Shown here: piece after piece, positions 1-35,789 of the stretch | How positions within the stretch are numbered: position 1 is the stretch's first letter | Layout: each line of letters starts with the position of its first letter | Origin: Perca fluviatilis | Lineage: Eukaryota > Chordata > Actinopteri > Perciformes > Percidae | Length of the DNA: 64,000 nucleotides | Assembly (NCBI RefSeq): GCF_010015445.1 | Contig: NC_053114.1 | Span: 29,235,579-29,299,578 of the forward strand | Direction: 5' to 3' | Notes under the pieces: generated by a model | What the model was told of the DNA's origin: nothing | What the model saw: only the letters and a program-made list of their open reading frames with translations | Databases searched by the model: none | Translations under genes and position numbers: made by a program

Positions 1-142
1 CACCATACCTAGAGATTGGCATGGGGTACTTTATCAGAATGCATAGTATCCTGAAGATGGGTTCATAAACTTATGAGCAGCACTGTATATTGTCAATGAT
101 ATCGTGATATCTGATTTTGCAGACACATCCTGAAGGACTTAC

Positions 143-22821
<22,679 letters not shown>

Positions 22822-23500
22822 TTACTTAGGTCAGTTTGGATCCATTACAAACCATTTCAGCATGTTACATTACATGATGCCATTTTTAACAAACCATACT
22901 GAATAACTGTGGAAAGGGTTATGCAGCACATTCATACCTAACTCCAATATTAAACAGCATACAGTGCAATCACAAAAACCTATCTAGCCGTTACATCATC
23001 AGCTGAAAAACCAAAGAACAGTCCAAATTCCCCAGTGTTTTCCTGTCTTTATTTGATTAAGGCCGAGGGGGAGTTTAAGTTGCAACAACGAGTTCAAAAC
23101 AACTGACAGACAACCAAATCCCATTTTGTAGTTTTAATTACTCCTACTTGATGACATGACAACTAGGAGTGCACCCACTAACATCAGTCACTCCAACCGT
23201 ATATAACAAATTGATCAGGGCAAGATAACATGCTGTAGTGGAGTGCTTGAGAACACCTTCACCATTCTGCCCTATCCTCTGCAAACCCACTAAAACCTCC
23301 ACACAGTGGATGACTAACTTCTCAAAGGTTTACCTGACCTTTTCCTGCCATTTCCATGCATCCTACTGCAGGTCTCTAGGCAACCAATAGAGAGGGAGAG
23401 AGGATAAGAGACAGACAAGGAGAGAAAAATGAAGACACAAAGCATCATCAGGCCAACATGTCCAATTACCTAAGACATGGTTCATTTTTACCTCTACCAC

Positions 23501-23612
<112 letters not shown>

Positions 23613-25251
23613 GCACTACATGTTCATGGAGACCATCACATTTTGATTTCTCAAACTCATATTTAAAAACTGGCCCAGTGACCTTTTCCAACCCTGTCTG
23701 TGTGCCAGGAGCCTATGACCTACTCTTCATTCCAGGGTAAATTCACTTTGAGACAAGCAGCTTGTCCACAAGGGTTTCAATACTTTAATCAACAGTACAT
23801 TTACAGAACCACGTTTTCCTACATAAAAAACAAATTAGATAAAACAAAATCAATGTTCCGAGTGCTGTGTATAAAACAGGGTAGTTTTACACATATCACA
23901 ATCATTTTTAATGCCTTATATCCCCCTCGTTAGTCTAAAAATCTATCTAAAAAAGGACAACATAAGCAAGTCAGGTTTGGGCTGTTAGTGCCCCTGTAGA
24001 GTCTGCTGAAATAAATACCCCTGAGAGACAACACACTTGTGTTGTGATAACACTAACGCTGTGAGCAGCCCCTTTGACTCTATTCTGAGCAGCTAGATAA
24101 GTTCAACCTATTCCCTTGACAGCTCTTTGCACAAAAACACTCTGTGTTACGGTTTGACGACACTGTTTACCATCTTCTCTCTTCGAAACAATTTATCAAA
24201 TTATCCCAAGCAGGGCTGAAAAGGGCAACCATTTTGGTTGTGAATGAAAACAAAATTGGATGTGCTCCACGGGGAAATTAAAATTGGCCACACTTACAAA
24301 AAAATATGTCCTAGCTTTCCAGTCTAGAAGGCCACCACAGTGACAAACGTTTTTATTCTATACCCGATACAGCTAAAAAGGATTTGTAATGGTGTGTACA
24401 AGACTGTATGGTAAGACGGTTTTAATTATCATGTTGGTATTGTTATGGCAGCTGGCTGGGGCTTTTCAGTATGCCGTTTGCATGTTCTCCCTGTGCCAGC
24501 TTGGGTTTCCACAGTTCAGAAGGTTGGATGAATTGGAGACTCTAAATTACCTGTGGGTGTGTAAGTGAATATCTTGCCTGTCTTTGTCTGCCTTTATTTG
24601 TTAGCCCTGAATTAGACAGAACCCCAACTCTCACACAGTGTGTGCTGGGAAGAACCCAGCAAGCCTCTATTATTCATGGGTACTATTTGAGAATTTCCTA
24701 AATGGAATTTTCAAAAAAAAAATACACTGAGGTAGTTAGCAATTACAGTAGCACTTTTTGCTGTTTTGATCTGTAAGTTTTATTTTTTATTTTTTTCTAT
24801 TCTCACACTTCACAAATATGAGGCAACAGCACGACAGTAGCACATGGTGCATTTGGCTATGTTGGGAAGAAACTATGAGAACTTGATCATGCTGGTTTGA
24901 GAAGGACTTGATCTTTTTTGCTGTCTGGGTCACTCCTAGAATCAATTTTAACTGTTATTGAAACATTTAGGACACACACAATGCTTACTTGACATACAAC
25001 CCAATTGTCTGGCCAATACCATGTACCAGGTTTGTGTTTGATTCTTAAGACAGTTTTAGGAGGGGATGGGTTTTTCTAGGCTTGTGAGACCGTCCTGATC
25101 TCGCGAGCTCCAGTTTTCCACTCGCAGATCAGTCTGGCATCTTGAGATAGAGAACATTTGGAGCCGTTTGCCAAACAACTGACTAATCAGCGTTGGTTTT
25201 GAGGCGGATTTAGGTGTGACGCAACGAGAAGCGACTGTTAGTCTAAACAAC

Positions 25252-25434
25252 ATGGCAGCTTCCACGGATGAGATGAGCGTAGATATCGCGCAAGTTTTAT
25301 CCGAATTAGAAAGTATTCCTTCATTGAAAGAAGAGCAAAAAAAACGGCACGGAGGCTTTTCTCGGAGGAAAAGATGTTTTTGCTCTTCTCCCGACTGGTT
25401 TCCGCAAGTGTTTGATCCGATTGGTTGATTTGGC
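25252..25434 (+). pseudogene. Decayed fragment resembling the N-terminus of a RecQ-like superfamily II helicase
   Basis: ATG at 25252 opens MAASTDEMSVDIAQVL followed by an acidic helix-like stretch and LKEEQ, like the Q-motif region before the helicase core. An A-run at 25337-25345 shifts frame. In the +1 frame the sequence continues KDVFALLPTGFRKCLI, which resembles a Walker A segment with its GKS residues damaged. The fragment stops soon after. It lies in a repeat-like block (about 25070-25700) that also carries a small inverted repeat around 25437-25465. It is not expressed as an intact protein. Identification is from motif shape only. Confidence 0.45.
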
Positions 25435-27239
25435 CCGTCCATCACCAACATAGGTGGTGATGGACAGATGTTTATCCAATCAGCTAACCAGTATTTTCGC
25501 CCCTTCCCAAAAGTTCTCCAATGGACAGTTCCCAGATGGATATGCCGAGCAAATGCAAAGCAATCCATCTGGTGGAGTCAGGTTATGGTTTTTCTACTTT
25601 AATTTGATAGTTTATAAAGATGGTGAGGGGATGCCATGCTTCTCACACCGGGCTTCCGTGCACTCACAAACCTCTGTAATTACGTAACTGCACCAGGCGC
25701 GCACAGACCCGTCGTGTGCCACTCTAAATTTGAAACATCACAGTCCGCAGCTACGCCAACTGCGTGGCTCACTGATGGCGATTGGCTCGTTGATCTGTGA
25801 TAACCAATCATTTTCTCTTCTGCCTCCTTTCAAAACACACCAACACATTCTTAAAAACAAGAAGAGAGGAAGTAGAAAACAACACACATGTAGTACAAAA
25901 AGGCAAAACTCCAACAGTAAAGAGCAGAAGCCAACAGGCAAGTGTTATTTACATACACTTCCTTTTGTACTTACAAACTTTCCAATCCATCGTTTTATGA
26001 GTGCATAACCTATTTGTACTACTGTAGACGTTTGGTATCATTTCGGGCATTATTAGTGGGGTCATTTATGAGATACATCACTGGATCCGTTAGCCCCTGC
26101 GCTAAGCTATTCAGCTGATAACGCTACTCTACGCCAACTCTCCCAATGTTCGACTCAGGTGAAAAAAGCTTCTGCGGGGGGGGTTTGGCTTGAGGTCATG
26201 GTGCAAAGGACCCTAGGGTGAAATTACTCCGAACCATCACTTTAAGTCTTTACACGGGAATGTTTTAGATTTGTCTACAGCGGCCACTACAGCGTCGCAG
26301 AGTAATGGAAACTCCCACACGGAGGAGAGCGTGACTCGCATGAGTATGCAGAGCTTAACTATTGCAGATTGTGCGCACATAGCCACAGAGGAGATGCTGC
26401 ACGGGTTTCCGCAGGAAGAATTCAGATAGCACACCCAAACCAACTTAAAGACACTCTAAGTGCAAACTCTGCAGACAGAGATCAGTCCTGGAAAACATTC
26501 TGTCCGTCACCTTAGTAGCCAATCATGTCCTAACCCAGTGCACACCACTGTAAACAAGTCGTATTCATGTTTCAAACCTACCATTTCTTTTATTCCTAAA
26601 CCCTGCAAATAAGTGGACTACATCATAATATTTTCTAGAGGATGGGCCCCCAAGGGGTTTACTAGGAATAAAAAGTTCTTCTTCTCTTATTAATCAAAAA
26701 TCTACACGGCAGGACTACCATATGGAGTCTAAAGAACTGTGTTTAACTATTTTCAAGTATTTGCTTGCTAATAAAGATTGTTGATAGGGGAGAAAACATG
26801 AAGCAAGTTGCATAAATGCTCAGTGCTCTTTTTGTGATATAGCAAAGTCATATAGCAATCAATATTGCAGAGTGACAGTGAAGCGTTTTCTACAGTTCCT
26901 CCACATATTTTTCATGACTTACACATGTAATACTACATGAACTGTATAGTACTGTGAGTTTCTTCTCAGTGCCTGGGGAACGGAACCGTTAATTGGCTGG
27001 TCTGGAGATGGAGAGCATGCTGTCTGGTGCCAGAGTCCCTAGACGGAGGGAGCCTGTACTTGGACCACTCACCAACTGAGCAATCATAACCAGATTTAAA
27101 TACAAAGCTTAGTGTAATAAAACACTAATTCAATTTAAAACAAAACTTAACTTTGGCAATGTTTAATTTACCTGACCACACAAATACAATCACTTGGGCT
27201 AATGGTCAGGAGAAGTCTGGCGCAAGGATGTAAAGTAGG

Positions 27240-28327
27240 TAGGGCTGAAACGATTCCTCGAGTACCTCGAATAATTCGATGACTAAAAATCCTCGATGCT
27301 AAATGATTTGCCTCGAAGCTTCGTTTAAACAATGTTACAAACGTATCGCTCACGGTGTTTCCGCACGGATGATTATTACTGCCGCACACCGGTCTGACGC
27401 TGCTGGCGACACATGCCATGAAACTGACGGCGCAGTTTACAAAATTAAGAAAGAGAGCGTAAATAGTGAGGGAGGGGCTAAGAGAAGGCTGGAGAAAACG
27501 ACAGAAAGTGTCCAAAGTTTGGAATCAGTTCAAACGTAATTAAAACGAAAACTCTGTACAGTGCGTCTACTGCAAAATCGAACTAGCTTACCATAATAAT
27601 AGCAAGACGTTAGTGCTCTCAACAGAAAACACAGAGTCTAACTTAGTTGTCCATTCCACGAAGCGGACTCGACAAAAGTAAATCACAGAGTCGTATGGAC
27701 GATGAAACTACACCAAACACAACAACTACCGAAAACAAAGACAAGAAAATATGTACGTAGTCGTGACCACAATTTGATCTAAAGAGCCGATTTGTTGACT
27801 ATCCCTTCGGAAAAACAGCTGATTGTTGCGCACAATTTTCTCTGTATCTCTCTCCACGGAGAAACAGCTGATCAACGATCTACTAGCATACGTGTAACAG
27901 AGCTGTGTGACATTGTAATCAAATCTATAAATGAAAATAGGTTAAGTATAACTTATATATACTTAATATACGGATCAGTCTCAGGTTGAAACTTGTAGTT
28001 CTGAAAGTTAAGTTGCACAACTTACGGTAATGTTTATGTATGTTTAATGTATGCCTTTGAGGTTGTTATTGTATTTCAGAAAATGTTTTCTTTAAAAACA
28101 ATGTAAAATGGCACTTAAATGCACTTAAAATAGTTTAGTTTTTTGAGAGATGATATTGTACGCAATGTCGGCAATACACATGTTGCTTTTTCCAAAAATT
28201 AAACCAAACTATTGCATATTATTGCTCTTCAATAACACAAAAGTATTTCTTATCCGATTACACGATTAATCCGTGGAATAATCGGTAGAATACTCGATTA
28301 CTAAAATAATCGATAGCTGCAGCCCTA
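27240..28327. mobile_element. hAT-like element with BED zinc finger remnant, perfect 8-bp TSD
   Basis: Starts TAGGGCTGAAACGATT and ends AATCGATAGCTGCAGCCCTA. Flanked by AAAGTAGG on both sides (27232-27239 and 28328-28335). Length 1088 bp. Inside, around 27510-27640 on the plus strand, a broken frame reads VWNQFKRN then VQCVYCKIELAYHNNSKT, the shape of the BED zinc finger at the start of hAT transposases, interrupted by a stop. This is a deletion derivative of an autonomous element. Confidence 0.85.
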
Positions 28328-29479
28328 AAAGTAGGCAGCCTTTGCCGTTTCCAAGGTATGGCAGCTGCTGCTATTATGACCATTTGAAGTCAGATACTCT
28401 CTTTGTCAGCTGTGAGGCTCCTCCTGTGGCATCGCATTGCCTTCAAAGCTGTAGCAGAACCTTTCCAGCAACCTCGAGTTGCTAAGTAATTGCTCACAGT
28501 TGAATGTTTGACCCTGGTCTACTCCCATTAAACTGGAGAAGAAAATAAACACTTGACACCTGTCCACAATGAAAACATAGTACACATGGTTAACCAACAA
28601 AAGTGCCTTAAGACACAGAAATAATAGTAAAAGGTGAGAGGAGGAACAGGTGATTACAGTCACGCCATGTTGTTGGGGGGAAAAACAAAGTCATCTTTCA
28701 ACCCCATTTTCACCCTCATCAGTGAAAAACAAAGGCAGTAATACAGTCAAGGATTGTGTGTAAATTTACATGGCATGTAAATTCAAAAGGCCTTTAAAAA
28801 AGTAAACCATTTACCATATAACATGCATCAGTGGGTTTTTATGAACTGCTGTTATGTGAATATTCACCTGAATACCTATTCTTTACTTTTTGTGCTGTCC
28901 GGTGAAGCAAAGGTGAGGTTAAATGGTTAGTGACGGTAATACAAATACACTACTGATTTGTTTACAATAGAAGCTGTGGAATATGGCACTTCAACATCAC
29001 TGCTTATCCCAAAACGTTTTCCATCTGCAATAGTCATAGGTGAGAGACAACAGAACCCAAAACCGAGTCAGTGTGCTGTACTGACACACACACCCTTGAC
29101 GCAAGTCAGTTAGGAGCGGTCGAACCTATTCATCGCCATGTGGCTTGATTTTACAGCTAACAGTGATACACAGTGTTCTTGCTGTGATCAGTGCAACTTT
29201 GACATGTGAGATGTACCTTTGCCATTCTACAGCATATCAAAAACAGACACACTGAGGATTCACACTTTAGTCGAAAGCCAGATGATTGGGAGACCAGCTC
29301 AGGTAGTTCTAGGTAGTTAGGTAGTTTTAGGGCTGCACAATTAATCAAGTATTAATCACGATCACGATTTTGGCTTCCCACAATTAAATGAACATGATCA
29401 TCACGATATCACCGCATTCAAATAAATACTTTGCAAAGATTGTTTGCTTAGCATGCTTTAAATGTTTTTCAATTTAGGT

Positions 29480-29581
29480 CTCAGGGGCCATCCACACGGA
29501 AACGGACGCAAACATTCTTGAAACCATGCCAGGAAAAAAAAAAAAAAAAGATTGTTTTGGTACATGTGGACGTGGCCTCAG
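29480..29581. mobile_element. Small inverted-repeat element
   Basis: About 100 bp bounded by GGGGCCATCCACACG on the left and CATGTGGACGTGGCCTCAG on the right, which are imperfect inverted copies, around an A-rich centre. Probable short MITE. Confidence 0.45.
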
Positions 29582-30418
29582 TATGCTTCAACCGAACTAG
29601 GTTGCACAACGTATTGTAGGATTGGGGTCTGGTTACATGCTCTACCATATAGAGAACAAACTCCTCATTTTGGCTACTTGTGATTTTAAATTTTATTCAC
29701 CCACAAGACCCAGAACATGTTTGGTTATTTATGAAATAATACATTGAGGTCTTCTTAACTACTGCTCAATTCAGATGATGATACCAAATGCAGACTGTGA
29801 AAATGAAATAAACCACATCAGTCCCTCTCCGCTTCCTGCTGTTGCTATCCCTCGATTGTTAGGCAGGGGTTGCTGCCTTAACTCACAGTACCACAACCTC
29901 ATTACACACTGTGGGGCTTTGCCTGTGTCTCGTGAACATGATCTTCTATGCTTATTAGATAAAAAGGCCCTCTATTTTCTAAAGCATGTGACCACATGGT
30001 ATTTCCACTGTGAACTTATGACTACCATTTAGAAGTATCCTCCTTGTTGGATTACCTAGTGCCTGTTTACAGGAAATATACTTTACAGTTGACTATTATA
30101 CTAAAGGGATAGTACATGCTGTTTATAAGCAACGTAAAAGTACCAATTGCACTACTCAACATGGTGATATCACACCATCATGGTGCACTCTTTATTTAAT
30201 ATACGTAAAGCACTGACGCATCCCCTTTATATACACTTTGTAAACATAGAAGAATGTTGAGATACCAAGCACAAATAGGCAGAGATTAAAAAGACAAGAG
30301 GCCTCATGACCCCTGATACTGGTCATTCTTGCTTTCTGTCAGGAAAATATGAAAGATACTTGATGTAGCCTATGCCATATGTCCAGCTGAAAAACCCAAC
30401 ATTTCAGATGCCTAAAAT

Positions 30419-30780
30419 TAGAGCTGGGCAATATATCGATATATCGATATCGTGATATGAGACTAGATATCATCTTAGATTTTGGATATCGTAATATCGT
30501 AACATGGCATAAGTGTTGTCTTTTCCTGGTTTTAAAGGTTGCACTACAGTAAAGTTGTCATTTTCTGAACTTACCAGACTGTTGTAACTGTTCTATTATT
30601 TGCCTTTACCCACTTAGTCATTATATCCACATTACTGATGATTATTTATCAAAAATCTCATTGTGTAAATATCTTGTGAAAGCAACAATAGTCAACACTA
30701 CAATATCGTTGCGTTATCGATAGAGGTATTTGGTCAAAAATATCGTGATATTTGATTTTTCTCCATATCGCCCAGCCCTA
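30419..30780. mobile_element. hAT-like MITE, 362 bp
   Basis: Ends TAGAGCTGGGCAATAT and ATATCGCCCAGCCCTA. 8-bp flanks CCTAAAAT and CATAAAAT differ at one base. Rich in ATATCG words at both ends. No coding capacity. Confidence 0.75.
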
Positions 30781-32418
30781 CATAAAATCTATGTAGGTAA
30801 AGTTTCACTAATAGGCAGATGTGTACAAAGTAATGCATTTTGCATTTATAGACACCAGACGATCACCTCTATCAAACATGTTTTAACAGCTGTCACCACG
30901 TTGCACACACTGAAATACTAGACGCCCCAACAAGCACTTATATTGATCAGCAAAGCATTGATAGAGTGGCATACTGTTACACTTCTCATTAATCTAGCCA
31001 TGAACACAGTAGCTGAGTGAGCCGTTTTACCCTAACCAGTTATTTCTTTCCTCACCAGTTTCCGGACAAAATCATCTACCATGTTATTAAAATCCAGGGC
31101 TCTGACCAGATCGCTGGATGCATATAGGTAATTACGTACTGCCTGCTGGAATAGATGTTTATTTCTTGGGATGTTGGACATTTTCCACCCATCACTTTTG
31201 TGATTCATGCAAGTTACCACACAACGCATTCTTGTTATGGCTGCTCTTCCCATAAACTCTCAATTATTCTGTTTTGTTTTCTGCCTCATAGCTGTACGCA
31301 TATCTCAAGATGATATCACTCGAAAACCAGTCTTTAAGTTGCCCACAATGCAATACAGATAACCAGCTGCCCCAAGTGTAGCGCATCTGTGCAGCATAAC
31401 ATCACATGTTACAACATGTATGTGACAACATGTTCCCAAGTCATGGCTCCCCACCACCATCAACAACCAATATTACCCACTAACATAATTGCAGGGAAAA
31501 CACAGTTTACACGTTTATTTATCGGCCACATTACGCTGACTGTCATTACTGGCAGCATTACAAGCCACAACCTTGCTTTTGTGGCCTTGCTACTGATAAG
31601 CTGAGGAATGTGACACACGTACAGCAGTCAGGAGTGTCTATGCAAAGGGGGAATCACACAAACATAGCAGTACGGTGCTGGACTGTACTCATAGTGTTGG
31701 TTCACAGTATTCACAGACGGTAACCGATTGCAGCTTCGCCACCACAAATGTTTCGAGACAGAGTAGGTTGCGAAACTTTAATACCAGCATATCTCTACTC
31801 ACAAGAAAAACTTACTATTTTAGTGGTTTATACTATCACAGATATTACAAATAAAAACAGCAGTTGCCTTAGGTCTAGCAACAAGAACTGAAACTACAAA
31901 AACAGCAGCACACAAACAGCAGTCACAATGCATTATACTTTTTTGACCAAACTCAGCAGACATCTGCTGCCAAAACGCCCATTCAGTATTTGCTGGACCA
32001 TTGGAATTTTTCAGTTTAAAGCAAAACAAATATCCACAATATATGTTATTCGTTAGTTTCAGTGCAGTTTTGCAGGAGGTGAAAGTACATTAACTTTTAG
32101 CTCTACAGGCCGCAGTACAAGTCTTGCTTTTTTCCCTTTCCAGTTTCACCTGGTCGGATCTACTTGTTGTTGAGAGAGGGTGTGCTTTAACGGCATTAGT
32201 GGTACGGTCAGGACCGAGGAGCTTCCCAATAATGACGTCAACCCTGAAAGAGCATTGCAAGATAACTAGCTAGCCAACCTAGACTAGATTCGATACGCAG
32301 CTTCGACACGTCGCTCACTATAAACACTTGTAAAAGAGCCGCTGAGGTCCCTTAAATACCGCTTTACATTTGCAATTACTGTTTAATAACTGTAAGTTAG
32401 TTTAACAGGTGACATTAG

Positions 32419-32420
<2 letters not shown>

Positions 32421-32450
<30 letters not shown>
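32421..32450. repeat. (ACT)10 trinucleotide repeat
   Basis: Thirty nucleotides of perfect ACT repeat in the predicted hipk3 first intron. Confidence 0.95.
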
Positions 32451-32821
32451 GTGACTGTCTAAAGTTAGACCAATTAGATATGATTCTGAAAATTCAAAAA
32501 GGTCTATCGAGATTTCGCACAACATTATCTGGCAACATTTTTGCTAGGTCAACTGAGTCACGTACGAGGCTGGATGTGAGCGAATTCACATATGAAGTCA
32601 CATTAATACAGAACTCACAAGATACGTCACTCAATTCATATTGTCCATGTAGGGTATGTTAATCATCAAAAGGAGAACGTAACTTGTGTTAGTTAAACAT
32701 AGCTAGCGTCAATGATCTACGCATCATGTAAAAAAAATCAACGGGTCGCCGTGACAACACCATAACAAACACAACACAGTGTCAAATGAAATCTCGTTGA
32801 TATACTCATATGAGTCCCAAG

Positions 32822-32935
32822 CAGCGGCCCGGGTTCGAATACGACCCGCGGCCCTTTGCTGCATGTCATCCCCATATACTATCTATATAGCAAAAATATT
32901 CCCTCTCTCTAAATTTCCTGTGAATCTGCAATAAA
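32822..32935 (+). mobile_element. Partial tRNA-derived SINE
   Basis: Carries the B-box-like CCCGGGTTCGAATACGACC, then GGCCCTTTGCTGCATGTCAT, shared with the SINE at 61769-61924, and ends CTGCAATAAAAC. The A-box part is missing, so it is 5' truncated. Confidence 0.65.
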
Positions 32936-33243
32936 ACATAAATAATATACTAAAACTTTAAACATAAATAATATGTACCACCAAAGTTATCGCTACCGCT
33001 GTTTAGCAGGACAATAAATAAATAAATAAGAAATTCACCACTAACGTCAGCTAGAACATTTCTTACCCAAAGTGCTGACAAAGCTAGCTAGATACGTATA
33101 TTTTAAACCTTATCAGCGAAAAGCTCGCTAGCTAAGTTTGTAGCTAAGTTATGATGACTTTGTATTACGTCACATATAAACTATCATTTCAAAGGTTGAG
33201 CTAAACAAATAGCACCACAGACACCGATCTCTCCACCACTTAC

Positions 33244-33360
33244 CTTCACATAGAGTCACTATAAGTATAATCCAGGGCTTCTCTGAACATGTTATGGACT
33301 CATAAATCCATACCATGCACAGTTCGCCTGCATTGCTGCCATCTTGTCCTAGACGACAGG
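33244..33360 (-). other. hipk3: Predicted hipk3 non-coding first exon (5' UTR)
   Basis: On the minus strand this block ends in a consensus donor, GTGAAG|GTAAGT, at 33243, about 10.4 kb upstream of the coding-exon acceptor. Its upstream part contains AAGATGGCAGC, close to the YY1-type AAGATGGCGGC element often found just downstream of vertebrate start sites, in a moderately GC-rich stretch (33330-33380). The upstream limit is a guess. Mammalian HIPK3 also has a non-coding exon 1 spliced to the ATG exon. The donor is seen directly; use of the exon is inferred. Confidence 0.55.
33246..33342 (-). promoter_or_regulatory. Two short uORFs in the predicted hipk3 leader
   Basis: uORF1 runs from ATG at 33342 to TAA at 33292 (16 codons plus stop). 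uORF2 starts one base later, ATG at 33290, and ends with TGA at 33246 (14 codons plus stop, last codons ATG TGA). If this exon joins the coding exon directly, the uORF2 stop lies 4 nt upstream of the main ATG. The reading frames are seen directly; a translational role is inferred. Confidence 0.4.
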
Positions 33361-33901
33361 AAGGGAGAGCTCGCTCTCGGTAACGCCACCATCTCCCACA
33401 TTTTAAACATTAAGTAACTCTTTCATATGAGCGTCCAGAAACACCACATCGAGCCCTGGTTGTAGCTACAAAGTTCAAATTCGTCTCCTTCCTCTTTGGG
33501 CGAAGTAGCCCATCTCTGAAAGTGTGTCCGTTACCCCGTATAGACGTGTTGTTCCACGGCCCTGCCAGCCTCTAACATGTCCCTTTTCTCTGGCTGCAAG
33601 CAAATGTTTGTGAACTGACGGCATTGGCCAGACCAGAGTAATCGATCACCGAGCAGACACGTTCACAAAGATTCTCGATTCAGATGTACAATACAGGAAC
33701 GCAGCGCAATTCAGTGATATTTATTTATTTATTTATTTTAACAGGGACAATGAAGAGTCATTGACCGTCCCATGATTAGTTCAACAGCAACATTTCATCA
33801 GCAGTCCCTGGGCAGGCAAATCCACCCACATTCAGCACAATACAATACAATACAACAGACACAAAATGGGGAAATTATCTCTATCTTATATTATCTAAAA
33901 T

Positions 33902-33984
<83 letters not shown>

Positions 33985-35558
33985 TAGCCTACATAAAGAC
34001 TTTGTGAAATGTTAAGATAGGCTATGTGTAATTACAAGGATGTGAGGAATAAAGATGTGGATTGCTGTGATCTGAGGGGTTACATTTGACTTGTGAATAA
34101 AAAAATATTAAAGTTAAAGGGTTTGTGTTCAGCATTTGCCATGTACTCCCCTAAATTGATGTGATATCAATACAATTACATCCTCAAGATAGTATCCTCA
34201 ATAAACAAAACCTGAAAGTTCTGCATTTGAATAAAGAGTTGGAAAGGATATGCAATGACAATGCGTGGTATGCCTAAGGGGATCAACTGAATCTGCATTT
34301 TTTTATTTATTTTACAGGCATACATAACTGAAAAGCGATAAGGGTTAACTGATTGCTCAAAGGTATACAAAAATATATTAACAAATCTTAGGTCATGTAT
34401 AATGTAGTGAATCAATTTATTTATCTGAAATGTGCTTCATAATTGATATTTGAAAATGCAATGGAACCTATGATGATAACCAATATAAACAATAATAATT
34501 CCTTTTATTTCTTCTGTAGCCAAATGCCAAGAGCAGAGTGTTCTTAAGGAAATTTGTCGGGGAGCATAAGATGAAGTCTACTGCTCAGACAGTCAGGAGG
34601 CACCCAGCTGACAAACAAAGCTGCATAAACCCCCGGTGTCTGAGAAGACCAGCTGTAGGCCTAATCTAATCCACCAAAATGCAATTGTTTAACCCAGTCT
34701 TTAGCCTACAGTCTCCCAATTACAGACAACAAACCACCCCGCCTAGTGAGCTTGAAAGCAGGTGTGAACACCTCTTGTTTAACCTGGTGCATCATGAGTA
34801 AACACAGCTGGGGTGGTAATAGTGGAAGCAGACTAGCCTACGCTTTTAGTCCCTTCTCATGAAAGACACAGGTGTGCTTAGAGTGCTTCCTATGTTTGTC
34901 CCTCCCAACCTCATCCCAGTCAGTGCATGGTTAACTTTCAAACACACATTATTCAATACTGTGACAAAGAAGCCCCTTATTAAAAAATATCCTATAAATA
35001 ATCATACACGAGATGAGTGTTCTTAATAGGTGAGAAAAAGACACTTGTTCACTTGTGATCAGGTAACTGCTCTGTGGTCTTTTGCTCTGGTCTGTTTCGA
35101 GTTGTTGGCCACCTACATCCATGAGATACACACAAGCGCGCGCTCTCGATGACTAACATTTGTCTTCCCCTACTGGCCAGCAAGGTGACCAGCATTTTGC
35201 AGTAGGTCTACAAAAAGCAGCTTTTGTTTTGTTATTAGCTGATAGATATTTCACGGAATATTTGTCTGATGGCTACTGCGAGAAGCCACCTATCGGCCAA
35301 ACTCAGGAACTTGGTTTCCAGTGTCATATGAGTCACCTGTGAATGCACATGTTAATAGTGAAACATAATTTGCTGATGTTTTTGTTTTAACACAGTAGGT
35401 TACAATTATTTTTTGTCACATCTTTAGCTTTAGCTTAGAGTAGCTCGATAAACAAAAGACGAATAAGTGCTGCACATAATAAAATACAACTCTCTTCCAT
35501 GCTCCCAAAAAAAAGTCCAATTAGTTTTGAGTCATGTTTTATTTTGAAGGATGCGCAT
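33361..35558. other. hipk3-cstf3 intergenic region (head-to-head genes)
   Basis: About 2.2 kb between divergent promoters. Contains an (AT)39 tract and otherwise AT-rich sequence. No coding segment was recognised. Bases 33361-33700 are somewhat GC-richer and may include hipk3 promoter sequence. Confidence 0.5.
33905..33982. repeat. (AT)39 microsatellite
   Basis: Perfect 78-nt AT run about 0.6 kb upstream of the predicted hipk3 first exon. Confidence 0.95.
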
Positions 35559-35789
35559 CGGAAGTTCTATTGTTGTTGCTGCTGGCGGAGCGGAAGTTGG
35601 AACTCATTTCACGCCATTTTGAGATATCGGCCAGACGTTGAGCAGCTAGCTAGCTGCTTGTGGGCAATGTGATCGACCCATTCGAAGCTATGCCGATTAC
35701 TTAGTCGTTTTTTAAGATTGCCATCACGTTATTATTTAAGCGTTAATCCAATTTATATAACATCTCTAACCTAGATTACTCTTCCAGCC
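35559..35789 (+). promoter_or_regulatory. cstf3 promoter and 5' UTR region
   Basis: Two CGGAAGT motifs, the core ETS/GABP site, lie at 35559-35565 and 35591-35597. They are followed by a CGCCATTTTGAGATATCGG stretch and the start codon at 35790. There is no clear TATA box. ETS-driven TATA-less promoters are usual for housekeeping RNA-processing genes. The exact start site is not visible. Confidence 0.5.

Noticed and set aside
25056..25568. 170-codon open frame on the minus strand
   Set aside because: It overlaps the repeat block in antisense to the helicase-like fragment. The plus strand gives the more protein-like reading, so this frame is taken as a shadow.
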